Positions 46,191 through 55,586 of a stretch of 64,000 nucleotides of DNA are shown one piece after another. The first letter of the stretch is position 1. Each line of letters begins with the position of its first letter. The stretch lies in NCBI GenBank assembly GCA_963774415.1, contig CAVZEU010000001.1, positions 906,737 through 970,736 on the forward strand. Direction: 5' to 3'. Made by a program: the position numbers and the translations under genes. Source of the stretch: SZUA-36 sp963774415 (GTDB lineage Bacteria; Pseudomonadota; Gammaproteobacteria; Xanthomonadales; SZUA-36). Below the pieces are notes generated by a model. That model was not told the origin of the DNA, ran no database searches, and was given only the letters and a program-made list of their open reading frames with translations.

Positions 46191-48086
46191 TTATCCTGCA
46201 AGTGTTGACAATACGGATGGCCGGCGTGTCCGCGCGGGCACGTTGGCCAGTAATTCGATGATCTGGTGTGCGATCGCGTCACCCAGTTGCCCGACGTCGG
46301 CAATGGTCGTGCAACGCCGGTAGATTCCGCCAACGTCGTGACCCACCCCGATGGCGACCAGCTCGACACACGACCGCTCCTCGACCCAATCCACGACCCG
46401 CTGCAGGTGTGAAGACAGGTAGTCCTGTGAGTTGGCGGTCAGGGTGGAGTCGTCCGCCGGCACACCGTCGGAAATCATGACCAATATGCGCCGTTGCTCA
46501 GGCCGGCCGGCCAGACGGGAATAAGCCCACAACAGGGCTTCGCCGTCGATGTTTTCCTTCAGCAGTTGCGGCCACAGCATGCCGCCAAGCGTCTGCCGCG
46601 CCCGGCGCCACGGCTCATCGGCGCTCTTGTAGATTACGTGACGCAGATCGCTCAGGCGGCCCGGAGCCGGCGGCTTGCCGCTTTCGCGCCAGTGCCGCCG
46701 TGTCTGTCCGCCGCGCCACTGGCGGGTCGTGAACCCGAGTATCTCGGTGGCAACCTGGCAACGCTCGAGCGCGTGGCAGAGAATATCGACGAACATCGCG
46801 GCCAGCGCGATCGGCCGGCCCCGCATCGAACCGGAGTTGTCCACCAGGAACGAGACGACGGTATCGCGGCTGGCGCTGTCTCTTTCCTGCTTGTAGACCA
46901 GCGGGCTCATCGGGTCGGCGACCAGCCGCGCCAACCGGGTGGTGTCGAGCAGGCCGTCGTCCAGGTCGAAGGTCCAGCTTCTCTTTTGCAGGGTTTTCAG
47001 GCTGTTTTGCAGGCGGCTGGCCAGTTTAACGGCGCTGCGCCGGTGTTTCGCCAGTTCCTGCTCGAGTTGGCCCCGCAATGCTTCCAGTTGCGGAAGATCG
47101 AGCAGGTCCCGCGCATGCACGGTTTCGTCAAAGCGCGTCGTCCACGCGCGATAGGCACCCGCCCGTTCAGCGGCGCGGTGATCGGCGGGCGGTTCGGGCT
47201 CGCCGTCACTGACCTCGCCGTCGGCGCGGTCGGGGCCCTCATGCCCGTCCCGCGGGAACGGAACCACCGCGGCCCCCGCGCCGGGATCGGCACGGCCCTG
47301 CCCCGCGCTTCCGCCATCCGAACCGTCAGCGGCCTGCTCCGCGTCGCCGCCCGCCCGTTCGGGCCCGTCGCCTTCAGCGGTAACGCTCTCGCCGGCGGAT
47401 GTCTCGCGGCCGTCTTCGAGGTTCTGCTCCTCGGGCGCCAGCTCTGCCTCCCTCGCCTGCGGGCCCCGTTGCGGGTCATCGTGCAATTCCAGGTTCCGGA
47501 TCAATTCGAGCACGTCGCGTCCGAATGCACGCTGGTCGTGGCTGTTGGCGGCCAGCGACGCCAGCAGCGGCCCGCAACGGCGTTCTATTTCATCGTCCCA
47601 GCGGGCAACCAGGCGCGCCCCCGCCTCCGCCGGCGGTTCGTTCAACAGGCGGGCGCGCACGGCGAGCACCACGGCGTTGGGCAGCGCCGCCGGGGCGTCG
47701 GTGCCGAGGATATTGTTGCCGCGAACGCTGCGGACATGTTCGAACAATATGGCCAGGTTGACCCCCACGCCGCGCCGCCAGCGCGCCGCGCAACGCTCGA
47801 TACGAATGTCTTCGAGCTGCTCGAACAGCGCCGCGGAGACAGGCCCCGCCGGACGCGTCATCCGGTGCAGGGTCTCGTCGTGAAAGCGCGCCCTCATCGC
47901 CAGTGCGTCGCAGCGCCCGCGCAGCACGGCATAGTCCGCCGGCGCCGTCGGCACCAGCGGTACTGCCGTCTCTTCCGGCAGCGGGAAGACCGGTTCGACA
48001 CGTGACGTACCCGCCAGCAACCGGGTGGTGCTCTCGAGGGCCGTTTCGAACAGCGCCGGCGTCGGGCAGGTCGGCGGCAGTTTCAC
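46191..48086 (-). CDS. cobT: CobT-like cobaltochelatase subunit (VWA protein)
   Basis: The 631-residue protein has a helical N-terminal part, a strongly acidic low-complexity linker (about 210-310, rich in Glu, Asp, Gly and Ala) and a C-terminal von Willebrand A domain. DNSGSM near residue 415 is the metal-ion adhesion site. LKENIDGEALLWA, ISDGVPADDSTL and ELVAIGVGHDVGGIYRR match CobT of the aerobic cobalamin pathway closely. CobT works with CobS and CobN to insert cobalt into hydrogenobyrinate diamide. No cobN lies nearby. The GTG start overlaps the cobS stop by 4 nt. Confidence 0.88.
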   Translation of the reverse strand: MKLPPTCPTPALFETALESTTRLLAGTSRVEPVFPLPEETAVPLVPTAPADYAVLRGRCDALAMRARFHDETLHRMTRPAGPVSAALFEQLEDIRIERCAARWRRGVGVNLAILFEHVRSVRGNNILGTDAPAALPNAVVLAVRARLLNEPPAEAGARLVARWDDEIERRCGPLLASLAANSHDQRAFGRDVLELIRNLELHDDPQRGPQAREAELAPEEQNLEDGRETSAGESVTAEGDGPERAGGDAEQAADGSDGGSAGQGRADPGAGAAVVPFPRDGHEGPDRADGEVSDGEPEPPADHRAAERAGAYRAWTTRFDETVHARDLLDLPQLEALRGQLEQELAKHRRSAVKLASRLQNSLKTLQKRSWTFDLDDGLLDTTRLARLVADPMSPLVYKQERDSASRDTVVSFLVDNSGSMRGRPIALAAMFVDILCHALERCQVATEILGFTTRQWRGGQTRRHWRESGKPPAPGRLSDLRHVIYKSADEPWRRARQTLGGMLWPQLLKENIDGEALLWAYSRLAGRPEQRRILVMISDGVPADDSTLTANSQDYLSSHLQRVVDWVEERSCVELVAIGVGHDVGGIYRRCTTIADVGQLGDAIAHQIIELLANVPARTRRPSVLSTLAG

Positions 48087-49075
48087 CCGTCTTCCCCGGC
48101 CTCACCCAATCCGGTCAGCGGGCCGGGCAACTCTTCGCCGAAGCAGCGCTGATAGTACTCGGCAACGAGCGGGCGCTCCAGTTCATCGCAACGGTTCACG
48201 AAGGTCAGCTTGAAGGCATAGCCGGTCGCGCCGAACACCTGCGTGTTCGCGGCCCAGTTGATGACCGTGCGCAAGGACATCACGGTCGAGAGGTCGCCGT
48301 TCACAAAGCCCCGCCGCGTCAGGTTCGCGACCTGCACCATCTTGCCCAGCAAGTCCTTGCCCGCTTCGTTCCTGTAGGCGGGCGCCTTGGCCAGCGCGAT
48401 CGCCAGCTCGTCCTCGTAAGGCAGGTAGTTCAACGTCGCGATGATGTTCCAGCGGTCGAGCTGGCCCTGGTTGATCTGCTGCGTGCCGTGATAAAGACCG
48501 CTGGCGTCGCCCAGGCCGATCGTATTGCTGGTGGCGAAAAGGCGAAACGCCGGGTGCGGCCTTATGATGCGGTTCTGGTCCAGCAGCGTCAGCTTGCCCT
48601 CGGCTTCCAGCACCCGCTGGATGACGAACATCACGTCGGGCCGGCCGGCATCGTATTCGTCGAACACCAGCGCCGTGGGGGTCTGCAGCGACCACGGCAG
48701 GAGCCCCTCGCGAAACTCCGTGACCTGCTGGCCGTCCCTGAGTTCGATCACGTCGCGGCCGATCAGGTCAACCCTGCTGATGTAACTGTCGAGGTTGATA
48801 CGCACGCAACCCCAGTTCAGCCGCGCCGCCACCTGCTCGATGTGGGTCGTCTTGCCGCTGCCGTGGTAACCCTGCACCATTACCCTGGCGTTATAGGCGA
48901 AACCCGCCAGTATCGCCAGCGTGGTCTCCGGATTGAACTGGTAGGCCTCGTCGATCGCCGGAACATAATCACCCGGCGCCGAAAACCTCGGCACTTCCAT
49001 ATCGTTGTCGATACCGAACAGGTCGCGCACGGCGACCGTCTGGTCCGGCACATTGTCATAACCGTCGGCGGTCAC
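48083..49075 (-). CDS. cobS: CobS-like cobaltochelatase AAA+ subunit
   Basis: The 330-residue AAA+ ATPase has Walker A GYHGSGKTT (residues 69-77), Walker B ALVFDEYDAGRPD near 135-147, and IGLGDASGLYHGTQQINQ, all close to the CobS cobaltochelatase subunit. In the aerobic B12 pathway CobS and CobT form the ATP-driven motor for CobN. It begins with GTG seven bases after the hemerythrin stop. Context is unusual, with no cobalamin genes but hemerythrin upstream and a beta-oxidation fusion downstream of cobT. Confidence 0.9.
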   Translation of the reverse strand: MTADGYDNVPDQTVAVRDLFGIDNDMEVPRFSAPGDYVPAIDEAYQFNPETTLAILAGFAYNARVMVQGYHGSGKTTHIEQVAARLNWGCVRINLDSYISRVDLIGRDVIELRDGQQVTEFREGLLPWSLQTPTALVFDEYDAGRPDVMFVIQRVLEAEGKLTLLDQNRIIRPHPAFRLFATSNTIGLGDASGLYHGTQQINQGQLDRWNIIATLNYLPYEDELAIALAKAPAYRNEAGKDLLGKMVQVANLTRRGFVNGDLSTVMSLRTVINWAANTQVFGATGYAFKLTFVNRCDELERPLVAEYYQRCFGEELPGPLTGLGEAGEDG

Positions 49076-49081
49076 AGGAAC

Positions 49082-49537
49082 TCAGTAATTCTCCAATTGG
49101 CCGGCTATCGCGGCCCACTCGGCTGCAAGCATGTTTTCGGCCATCGGGTAGAGCATACCTTCTTCCTTGACGTTATGCTGCTGCGTCAGCATCAGCAAGG
49201 TATCTCCCAGGTCGAGGGCGCCGTCGGGGTTGCCGCCCGACAGGTTCTCGCCAATCTGGTCGAGGACACTGCGCATCTGCTCGTGTTCCATCCTCATGAC
49301 CGCGGTCGGGCCGCCGCCGCCCATCCCGCTGCGGGACTCGAACGCCGGGAACAGCACCTCTTCCTCCATCGCCATGTGACGGCGCATTTGCGTATCGAAT
49401 GCTTGCCACGCCTGCGCCGCGGCTTCCTCGTCACCGCCATCCAGCAGTGTTTCCAGTTCGGCCCAGCGGTTGTCGCACTCGCGGTGATCCTGGGTGAAAT
49501 ATCCCGCCAGACCTGCGTCGATGTCGATTTTTGGCAT
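49082..49537 (-). CDS. Hemerythrin-domain protein
   Basis: The 151-residue four-helix protein has the HHE pattern for a di-iron site: His18 (DHRECD), His54 and Glu58 (RRHMAMEEE), His85 (MEHEQM), and His121 with Glu125 (QQHNVKEEGMLYP). Such proteins bind oxygen or nitric oxide, or help repair iron-sulfur centres under NO stress. A good GGAG site precedes the ATG. It is divergent from the DUF2249-like gene over a 133-bp gap containing an inverted repeat, and begins the unit that continues into cobS-cobT. Confidence 0.88.
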   Translation of the reverse strand: MPKIDIDAGLAGYFTQDHRECDNRWAELETLLDGGDEEAAAQAWQAFDTQMRRHMAMEEEVLFPAFESRSGMGGGGPTAVMRMEHEQMRSVLDQIGENLSGGNPDGALDLGDTLLMLTQQHNVKEEGMLYPMAENMLAAEWAAIAGQLENY

Positions 49538-49633
49538 GATTGTCTCCTTGGTGTTTGCCGCCGCGATTCCGGATCGCGTAAATTGTAATTCACTTCGCCA
49601 TCCGCGAATCAGTGGTTCCTTTGCCGCGGTTGG

Positions 49634-49650
49634 TGTATTTTAGCAATACA
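49634..49650. promoter_or_regulatory. Inverted repeat between hemerythrin and DUF2249 genes
   Basis: TGTATT and AATACA form a perfect 6-bp inverted repeat with a 5-bp centre (TTAGC) in an AT-rich stretch about 20 bp ahead of the DUF2249-like ATG and 97 bp ahead of the hemerythrin ATG. It could be an operator shared by both. The spacing does not match the known NsrR consensus, so the regulator is open. Confidence 0.4.
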
Positions 49651-49670
49651 TTACAAAAAATGCAGACTTT

Positions 49671-49943
49671 ATGGGTAATTCTGTATCATATTTTTTCAGG
49701 TCGCTGAATTTGCCGACGGCCGATCCGGCGATCGACGATCTGCGCGAACTCGAGGCCCCGGAACCGATGGAACGGGTGCTGCTGGCCTGTGCCGACCTGC
49801 AGCCGGGCAACGTCTACCTGGCGCGTCTTCCGCACGTGCCAGTGCCGCTGTTCCCGCACCTCGCCGCGCGCGGGCTGAACTGGCGCGTACACGAGGACCC
49901 AGGCCAGGGCGTGCTGATCGCCGTGTACCGGGACAGACCATGA
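49671..49943 (+). CDS. DUF2249-like small protein
   Basis: The 90-residue protein has the ELEAPEPMERVL opening and the VPLFPHLAARGLNWRV core, which fit DUF2249, a small alpha-beta fold related to TusA-like proteins. These domains are often found next to, or fused with, hemerythrin and NO-metabolism proteins. It is divergent from hemerythrin and 19 bp ahead of the membrane-protein gene. No good Shine-Dalgarno precedes the ATG. No biochemical role is known to me. Confidence 0.7.
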   Translation: MGNSVSYFFRSLNLPTADPAIDDLRELEAPEPMERVLLACADLQPGNVYLARLPHVPVPLFPHLAARGLNWRVHEDPGQGVLIAVYRDRP

Positions 49944-49962
49944 CAAAGGACGGGAGGGTAGG

Positions 49963-51237
49963 ATGCAGATGGGTTCGCTGAGTCTCGAGCAGGCGCCGCC
50001 GCTGAGCATACCGAGCAGTTTTTTCCTTGCCATGCCACTGGGCCTGCTGGCGGCGGGAGCAATCCTGCTCGACAGCGGCACGGCCGCACTGGCCTCGCCG
50101 TGGATGCCCCAGGCACTGGCCCTGACGCATGCGGGCACGCTGGGCGTACTCGCCATGGGCATGCTCGGCGCCCTTTACCAGATGACGCCGGTGGTCGCCG
50201 CCGCACCCGTGCCCTGGATCCGGCTCGCGCACCTGGTGCTGGCCGGCCTGCTGCTCGGTCTGGCCGGCTTCATCTGGCGCCTGCTGGGCGGGCCGGCGGC
50301 GGCGATGGCGTGGGCCTTGAACGCCTTCAAACTGGCTTTCATCGCGTTTTTGCTGCCGCTCGGCTGGGCCCTGTTGCGCGCGGAGACACGCGGCACGACC
50401 GTCAATGGCATGCGCCTGGCGATCGCCAGCCTGGCCGTGGCCGTTCTGTTGGGCGTGATCATGGCGCGCGGCTGGGTCGATGGCATGTTTCCGCCCCGGC
50501 GGATGCTGTTCATCCAGGTACACCTGACGCTGGCCCTGCTTGGCTGGGTCGGCGGCTTGATCATGGCGGTATCCTGGCAGGTCGTGCCGATGTTTTACCT
50601 GGCGCCCCAGGTCGGCCGATCCATGCAGCGCGTGCAGATCGGTCTGCTCCTCGCAGGCCTGCTGTTGCCGTTGCTTCTGCTCTTTCTCCCGCCACCCGCA
50701 GGCCCGCTGACCCAGGGTCAGTGGGCGGGGCTGGCGGCCGCGCCCGCGGCGGCGGCCTGTTGGCTTCTGCATCCGCTGCAGACGCTGGCTGACATAAGGC
50801 GGCGCAAACGCAAGCGCCGTGACGGCTCGCTGTTGTTCTGGCAGACCGGCCTTTGCAGCGCGTTGCTGCTGGGGCCGCTGGGGGCGGCCGCTTTGTTGTT
50901 CGCCGATCCCCGCTGGCCGCTGCTGTTCGGTTGGTTCGGCATCTGGGGTTGGGCCGGGGCGATCATGCACGGAATGCTCGGGCGCATTGTTCCGTTTCTG
51001 GTCTGGTTTCACCGTTTCTCGGCCAAAGTCGGACAGGCGGGCGTACCGTCGATGCGCAGCCTGCTGCCGCAGCGGGCCGTCAAGGCGGGCTTCTGGGCCC
51101 ACCTCGGGTCACTGCTGGCAGGAGCCGCGGCCATCGTCTCCCAAAACGGCATTGCGGCGCGGTTCACCGGGCTGCTGCTGGCGGCCACCGCCGTCAGCCT
51201 GGGCTACCTGCTGGTCTCGGTACTGAGAAGGCGCTGA
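49963..51237 (+). CDS. Polytopic membrane protein (NnrS-like / heme-copper oxidase subunit I-like)
   Basis: The 424-residue protein has about twelve hydrophobic spans with several conserved-looking His residues in membrane segments: LTHAGTLGVLAMGMLGALYQM, FIQVHLTLALLGWVGG and IMHGMLGRIVPFLVWFHRF (each described in part). This pattern resembles NnrS and stand-alone oxidase subunit I-like proteins that bind heme and copper and act in NO resistance. It follows the DUF2249-like gene by 19 bp with a strong GGGAGG site, opposite hemerythrin. The family call rests on topology, His placement and context. Confidence 0.65.
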   Translation: MQMGSLSLEQAPPLSIPSSFFLAMPLGLLAAGAILLDSGTAALASPWMPQALALTHAGTLGVLAMGMLGALYQMTPVVAAAPVPWIRLAHLVLAGLLLGLAGFIWRLLGGPAAAMAWALNAFKLAFIAFLLPLGWALLRAETRGTTVNGMRLAIASLAVAVLLGVIMARGWVDGMFPPRRMLFIQVHLTLALLGWVGGLIMAVSWQVVPMFYLAPQVGRSMQRVQIGLLLAGLLLPLLLLFLPPPAGPLTQGQWAGLAAAPAAAACWLLHPLQTLADIRRRKRKRRDGSLLFWQTGLCSALLLGPLGAAALLFADPRWPLLFGWFGIWGWAGAIMHGMLGRIVPFLVWFHRFSAKVGQAGVPSMRSLLPQRAVKAGFWAHLGSLLAGAAAIVSQNGIAARFTGLLLAATAVSLGYLLVSVLRRR

Positions 51238-51545
51238 GCCGCCACTGGGACGACAGTATTGCGGATGGTGGCGCCATGTCTCGACTAGCCCGGATATTGC
51301 ACCAGCATCCCGGATGCTGCTGCAGAACAGGTGCGGCTGGGCGCCGGGCTGGACCGAGAGCCGTAGCCCTCGCTACGGGCCGAGGGAAGCTCAGGTGCAG
51401 GCGCGGCCGGACAAGCCAGGGCCGCAATAGAGACTGGGCCGGGGACATCGTTGTGCCTTTACAGCCAAATGTGAATTCAAGCTGTAGTTACGCAAAAGCG
51501 ATATCGTTATGGTGAGGTCCAGGCTCGACTGGTGCGATATGCAGG
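51238..51545. other. Intergenic region with inverted repeats, no gene
   Basis: This 308-bp gap between two convergent genes has no plausible coding frame. It contains AGCATCCCGGATGCT-like dyads (about 51304-51318) and a stretch near 51276-51305 (CTCGACTAGCCCGG then ATTGCACCAG) that resembles degenerate insertion-element ends. No clear T-tailed terminator is seen. Confidence 0.4.
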
Positions 51546-52583
51546 CTAAATGCTGTGATACCAGTGGACCCCGTCTTCGTCGCGCTCCACCGCCATCTGC
51601 CCCTGGCCGATCAGGTAGTTGAGGTGGGCGACCGCCTCCCCGGTCGCCATGATCAGGTTGCTCTCGGTAATCCGGCTCTTGAACAGGGCCGGAAACACGT
51701 CGACGGCGCGTTGCGGCCGGCGGCAGAGTTCGTGCAACTTGCTCAAGCCCGTCCGGTGCTCCGTGACCAGTTCCCGCAACCGCACCTTCACGCCGCGAAA
51801 CGGTTTGCCGTGAGCGGGTAAAACCAGCACGTCATCCGGCAAGCTGTTTTGCAGGTGCTCGAGCGATTCGAACCAGTCGGCCAGCGGGTTGGCCGCGGGC
51901 TCGGTCGGAAAAACGCTGACGTTGGAAGAGATCGTCGGCAGGACCTGGTCGCCTGAAATCAGCAAGCCGCGCCGCTCGCAATACAGGCAGGCATGTTCGG
52001 GAGAGTGGCCGCGGCCGATGACGACCTGCCAGGCGTCGTCGCCAAGCGAAATTGTCATGCCGTCCACGAGGCGCTGGTACGACAGGGGCAACGGCGCGAC
52101 CAACTCGCCGAAGGCACCGAAGGTTTCGATATAGTGGTGCATGTTGGCCATGGAAAAGCCGGCGGCGTGGTAGAAATCGCGACCTGCCGCGGGCGCAGGC
52201 TGGCCGGTATCGGCGGCCAGCACCCGGCAGAGCAGGTATTCCTCACGCGTCATGGCGAGCGGCACGCCAAACCGCTCACACAGCCACCCGGCGCAACCGA
52301 CGTGGTCAGGGTGCAGGTGGGTCACGAGCACCCTGGACAGCCCCTCTTCGCGCAGGTGTGCCGCCAGCACGTCTTCCCAGGCCCTCAGCGAGGGCGCTGT
52401 ATGAATCCCGGTGTCGACGAGCAACCAGCCGCCCTCTTCCCGCAACAGCCAGACATTGATGTGGCCGAGCATGAACGGCAGTGGCAACCGAACCCATTTG
52501 AGACCCGGCAAAATATCGATGGCCTCACCCGTCCCCGGCCGTGAATCGAATTCGTAGGAAATAATCTCAGCTGCCTTCAGCAT
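51546..52583 (-). CDS. MBL-fold metallo-hydrolase
   Basis: The 345-residue protein has the metallo-beta-lactamase signature THLHPDHVG with zinc ligands His89, His91, Asp93 and His94. GHSPEHACLYC and SGDQVLPTISSNVS follow, then PAHGKPFRG with the last metal His. A C-terminal helical extension of about 80 residues with HLNYLIGQGQ is common in the glyoxalase-II-like and hydroxyacyl-thioester hydrolase branch. It may hydrolyse a thioester. The start at 52583 is chosen because the upstream frame lacks family character. It is divergent from the spermidine-synthase-like gene. Confidence 0.87.
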   Translation of the reverse strand: MLKAAEIISYEFDSRPGTGEAIDILPGLKWVRLPLPFMLGHINVWLLREEGGWLLVDTGIHTAPSLRAWEDVLAAHLREEGLSRVLVTHLHPDHVGCAGWLCERFGVPLAMTREEYLLCRVLAADTGQPAPAAGRDFYHAAGFSMANMHHYIETFGAFGELVAPLPLSYQRLVDGMTISLGDDAWQVVIGRGHSPEHACLYCERRGLLISGDQVLPTISSNVSVFPTEPAANPLADWFESLEHLQNSLPDDVLVLPAHGKPFRGVKVRLRELVTEHRTGLSKLHELCRRPQRAVDVFPALFKSRITESNLIMATGEAVAHLNYLIGQGQMAVERDEDGVHWYHSI

Positions 52584-52669
52584 CCGTGCATTATGGACGA
52601 CTGCGCCGCACAAGTCAGGTGGCGCAAACGGGCAGACGGGAAATGGCAGAACGGCTAGAATAGAGCGGC

Positions 52670-55423
52670 ATGTCCCTCTGGTTCCCCGATTCATTGCGTT
52701 CATGGCAGAAAAACAGGAATATCCCGCGCGCCCAGTACCTGATCTTCGTGTTGTTTTTCATCTCCGGGGCCTTGGCCCTGACCTACGAAGTGGTCTGGAC
52801 CCGGATGATGACGAATATACTCGGCTCAACGGCCGTGGCCGTCGGCACCGTCCTCGCGGCCTTCATGAGCGGCATGGCCATCGGCAGTTACAAAGTCGGC
52901 AAATATGCCGACAGAAGCCGGAACTGCCTGCGTCTTTATGCCTGGCTGGAAATGGGAATCGCGGCCAGCGCCCTGGCCTCGCACCTTGTTTTGAGCCGGC
53001 TCGACCACGCACAGGCGTTCGGCCACATCGTCTCCGGATCCGCCGCCCATTTCGGTGTTTCTCCGTTTCATTCTGGCCTTTTCACTGGTGCTGCTGCCGA
53101 CCATCCTGATGGGGGCCACACTGCCCTCGCTCAGCCGTTATCTGGCGGGCAGGTACCCGACCGTCGGCGTTGAACTCAGCAAACTCTATGCCAGCAATAC
53201 GTTTGGCGCCGTGTGTGGCGCGCTGCTGACCGGCTTTTTCCTGATCGGCCGATATGGCGTCCACGTACCCGTCTACGCCGCCGTCAGCCGGCAATCTCCT
53301 GGTCGGTGCGCTGGCCTGGCTTGCCGCCGCACGCAGCCCTTTACCCGGGGTGGCGGGGCAGACGCCCGGCGCCCGCTCATCCGGCGCGGGCGCTCGCCGG
53401 TTTTCCGAGCGCCGCTCACTGGCCGAATCGCGTCGTGCTGATCGGCCTGGGCGTGTCCGGGTTCACCTCCTTCGCCTACGAGGTGTACTGGACGCGCTCT
53501 CTCGTGTTCGTCCTGGGAAATTCCACCTACGCGCTGACGACCATGCTGAGCGCATTCCTGACCGGTATCGCGCTCGGCAGCTACCTGGTTCGGTATCCGC
53601 TCAGACGGTTTCGGGACGGCGCGGTTTTGTTTGCCCTGACCGAAATCCTGATCGGTTTGTCGGCGGCGTCCGCCCTGCCGCTGATGTTCAGCGTGGCGGA
53701 CCCGCTGAAAATGAGCGGTTTCGTGCTCAGCACCAGCGAGCGCGTTTTCCCGTTGATTTTTACCGGCTTCGGCGTCGCCTTCCTGGTCATGTTCATACCG
53801 GCCCTTTTGATCGGGGCCACTTTTCCGCTGGCAGGACAGGTCTGGGTCAGGGATCCACGCCGGACCGGCGCATCCGTAGGCTTGGTGTACGCGGTCAACA
53901 CGATGGGAAACGTGCTCGGCGCGCTGGCTCCCGGCGTCATATTACTGGCCTTGCTGGGAATACAGAAGGGTATCCTGTTGATGGCGGTTCTGAACGTCTC
54001 GCTGGGGCTCGTCATCGTCTCACTGCGCTGGATGCCGAGCCCGCCGCGACCCGCGCTAAGGCTGGTCCAGCTGGTGCTGGTCGGTGCTTGCGGCCCTTAC
54101 GCTAAGCCGGGCCCCGCTGCATTTCCAGTTCCCGTCGGAGGGCGAAAACCGCCAGACTCAAACCCTGTTCTACCGCGAAGGCCCGACCGCCACGACCAAG
54201 GTTTTCAATAACCCCGCAACCGGGGAAAAGGATATGAGCGTGGATGGCATCGTCATCGGCGGCACCGGCATGGTCGAGTTCAAGCAACTGCTGCTGGCCC
54301 ATTTGCCGAAACTGTTGTTGCGCGATGTTTCCACCGAGCTTTCCGTCGGCGTGGGCTCGGGCATATTGATCGGCGAGAGCCTGTTGCATCCAGGCGCGTC
54401 GAGCAGGTCACGGCCGTGGAGATCGAACCCGGCGTCATCGCCGGCGCCGCCCGGTTTTCGCGGGAAAACCACGACGCGCTCGACAATCCGCGGCTGCAAC
54501 TGGTCAATGACGACATCGGCAATTTCCTGCGCACGACCTCCGACCGCTACCAGGTGATCACCGCCGACGAGAAGACCGCGGACGAGTACGCTTCGAACGG
54601 CTTTTCCTACTCGCTCGATTACTACCGATTGCTGAACCGGCACCTGGCGCCAAACGGCCTGGTCGCGCAGTGGGTGCCCGCCACCCTGCCGCCCGACCAA
54701 TACCGGATGATCCTGAAAACTTTCACCGAAGGGTTCAAGCACGTCCAGCTTTGGTATTTTCTGCCGGCTTACAAACGGGGGCCTTTCAATTCGATCCTGA
54801 TCGGGTCCAGGCAGCCAATCCCGGTAAGCTACAAGCGCATCGAGAGCGGCTTCGCCGCTGACCCGTCGGCCTTCCGGAGCCTGCGGCGCTACGGCCTGAC
54901 GACCCCACTCGCGGTATTGCCGCATTTCGTGGCCGATGAAAGGCAGATCCGCAAGGCGGTCGCCGCTGCCAAAGTGAACAGCCTCGATCATCCGTACTAC
55001 GAGTTCTACTACCCGTGGGACTATGCAGCGGAAAGGCGGCGCGGATACGCGTCCAACCACACTTTCCTGGTGGCTCTGCGCGCCCGCTCCCGCAACCGCT
55101 ACCTGGCCGCGCTCGAAACGGAAATGCCGTCCGAGACGCGAATCGAACCAACCTTCCGCGCCGAAGATACCTTCCTGCTGGGGTTTTCGAGTTTCCTCGA
55201 GGGTCTGCCCCAACGGGTGATTTACCGCTTGCTCGATCGCTCGCTTTCGCTGGCTCCGTGGAATGACAGTCTCCGTGCCCGGATTTATGCGATATACAGC
55301 TATGTCGCCGCAACCCGCCCGGACCCGGCAGAGCGCCTGCGCCTGCAAAAACGCGCCGATGCTCTCTATGCACGACGCTCCGGGACCGGCGCCGACCACC
55401 GCCCGCGGAGTTCTTTACCCTAG
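52670..55423 (+). pseudogene. Membrane spermidine-synthase-like protein, frameshifted
   Basis: Joined across frames this would be a protein of about 915 residues. The N-terminal half is a polytopic membrane domain (FISGALALTYEVVWTR..., a second EVYWTRSLVFVLGN repeat) and the C-terminal half a SAM-dependent aminopropyltransferase-like domain (TLFYREGPTATT, ELSVGVGSGILIGESL, VTAVEIEPGVI). Reading requires at least five frame changes, near 53010-53055, 53280, 53340-53410, 54083 and 54390, and similarity resumes at once after each. The stop TAG (55421-55423) is the first three bases of the adjacent repeat element. This could be a decayed gene or, more likely given the cluster of such faults here, sequence error. 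Confidence 0.75.
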
Positions 55424-55586
55424 CAGCCTGTCGGACTTAACCGATCGTCGCGAGGGCAAGCCGATTTGAGGCAGATTTTTCGGTCTTTTGAGGCGAATAG
55501 CATCGCTATTTAACGAGAAAGAGCGCGAAATATGACCGAATTCGGCTTTTCCGCAGTAGATCAGTGTTGAGTCCGACAGGCTGCTA
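55421..55586. repeat. 166-bp MITE-like palindromic element
   Basis: Perfect 17-bp terminal inverted repeats, TAGCAGCCTGTCGGACT at 55421-55437 and its complement at 55570-55586, bound an element that is an imperfect palindrome throughout. Its centre is AATAGCATCGCTATT (55496-55510), nearly the same 15-mer as in the 5.8-6.1 kb repeats. There is no coding capacity. It lies directly at the end of the spermidine-synthase-like gene and supplies its stop codon. The rest of the 296-bp gap to 55719 shows nothing else clear. Confidence 0.88.

Noticed and set aside
46191..49075. NorD and NorQ (nitric oxide reductase activation) for the VWA/AAA+ pair
   Set aside because: The NO-related neighbours suggested it, but LKENIDGEALLWA, the acidic linker and the AAA+ sequence match CobT and CobS much better, and no norCB genes are present.
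49634..49650. NsrR operator
   Set aside because: NsrR sites have half-sites separated by about 3 bp in the core; this dyad has 5 bp and lacks the outer bases, so it is reported only as an unassigned inverted repeat.
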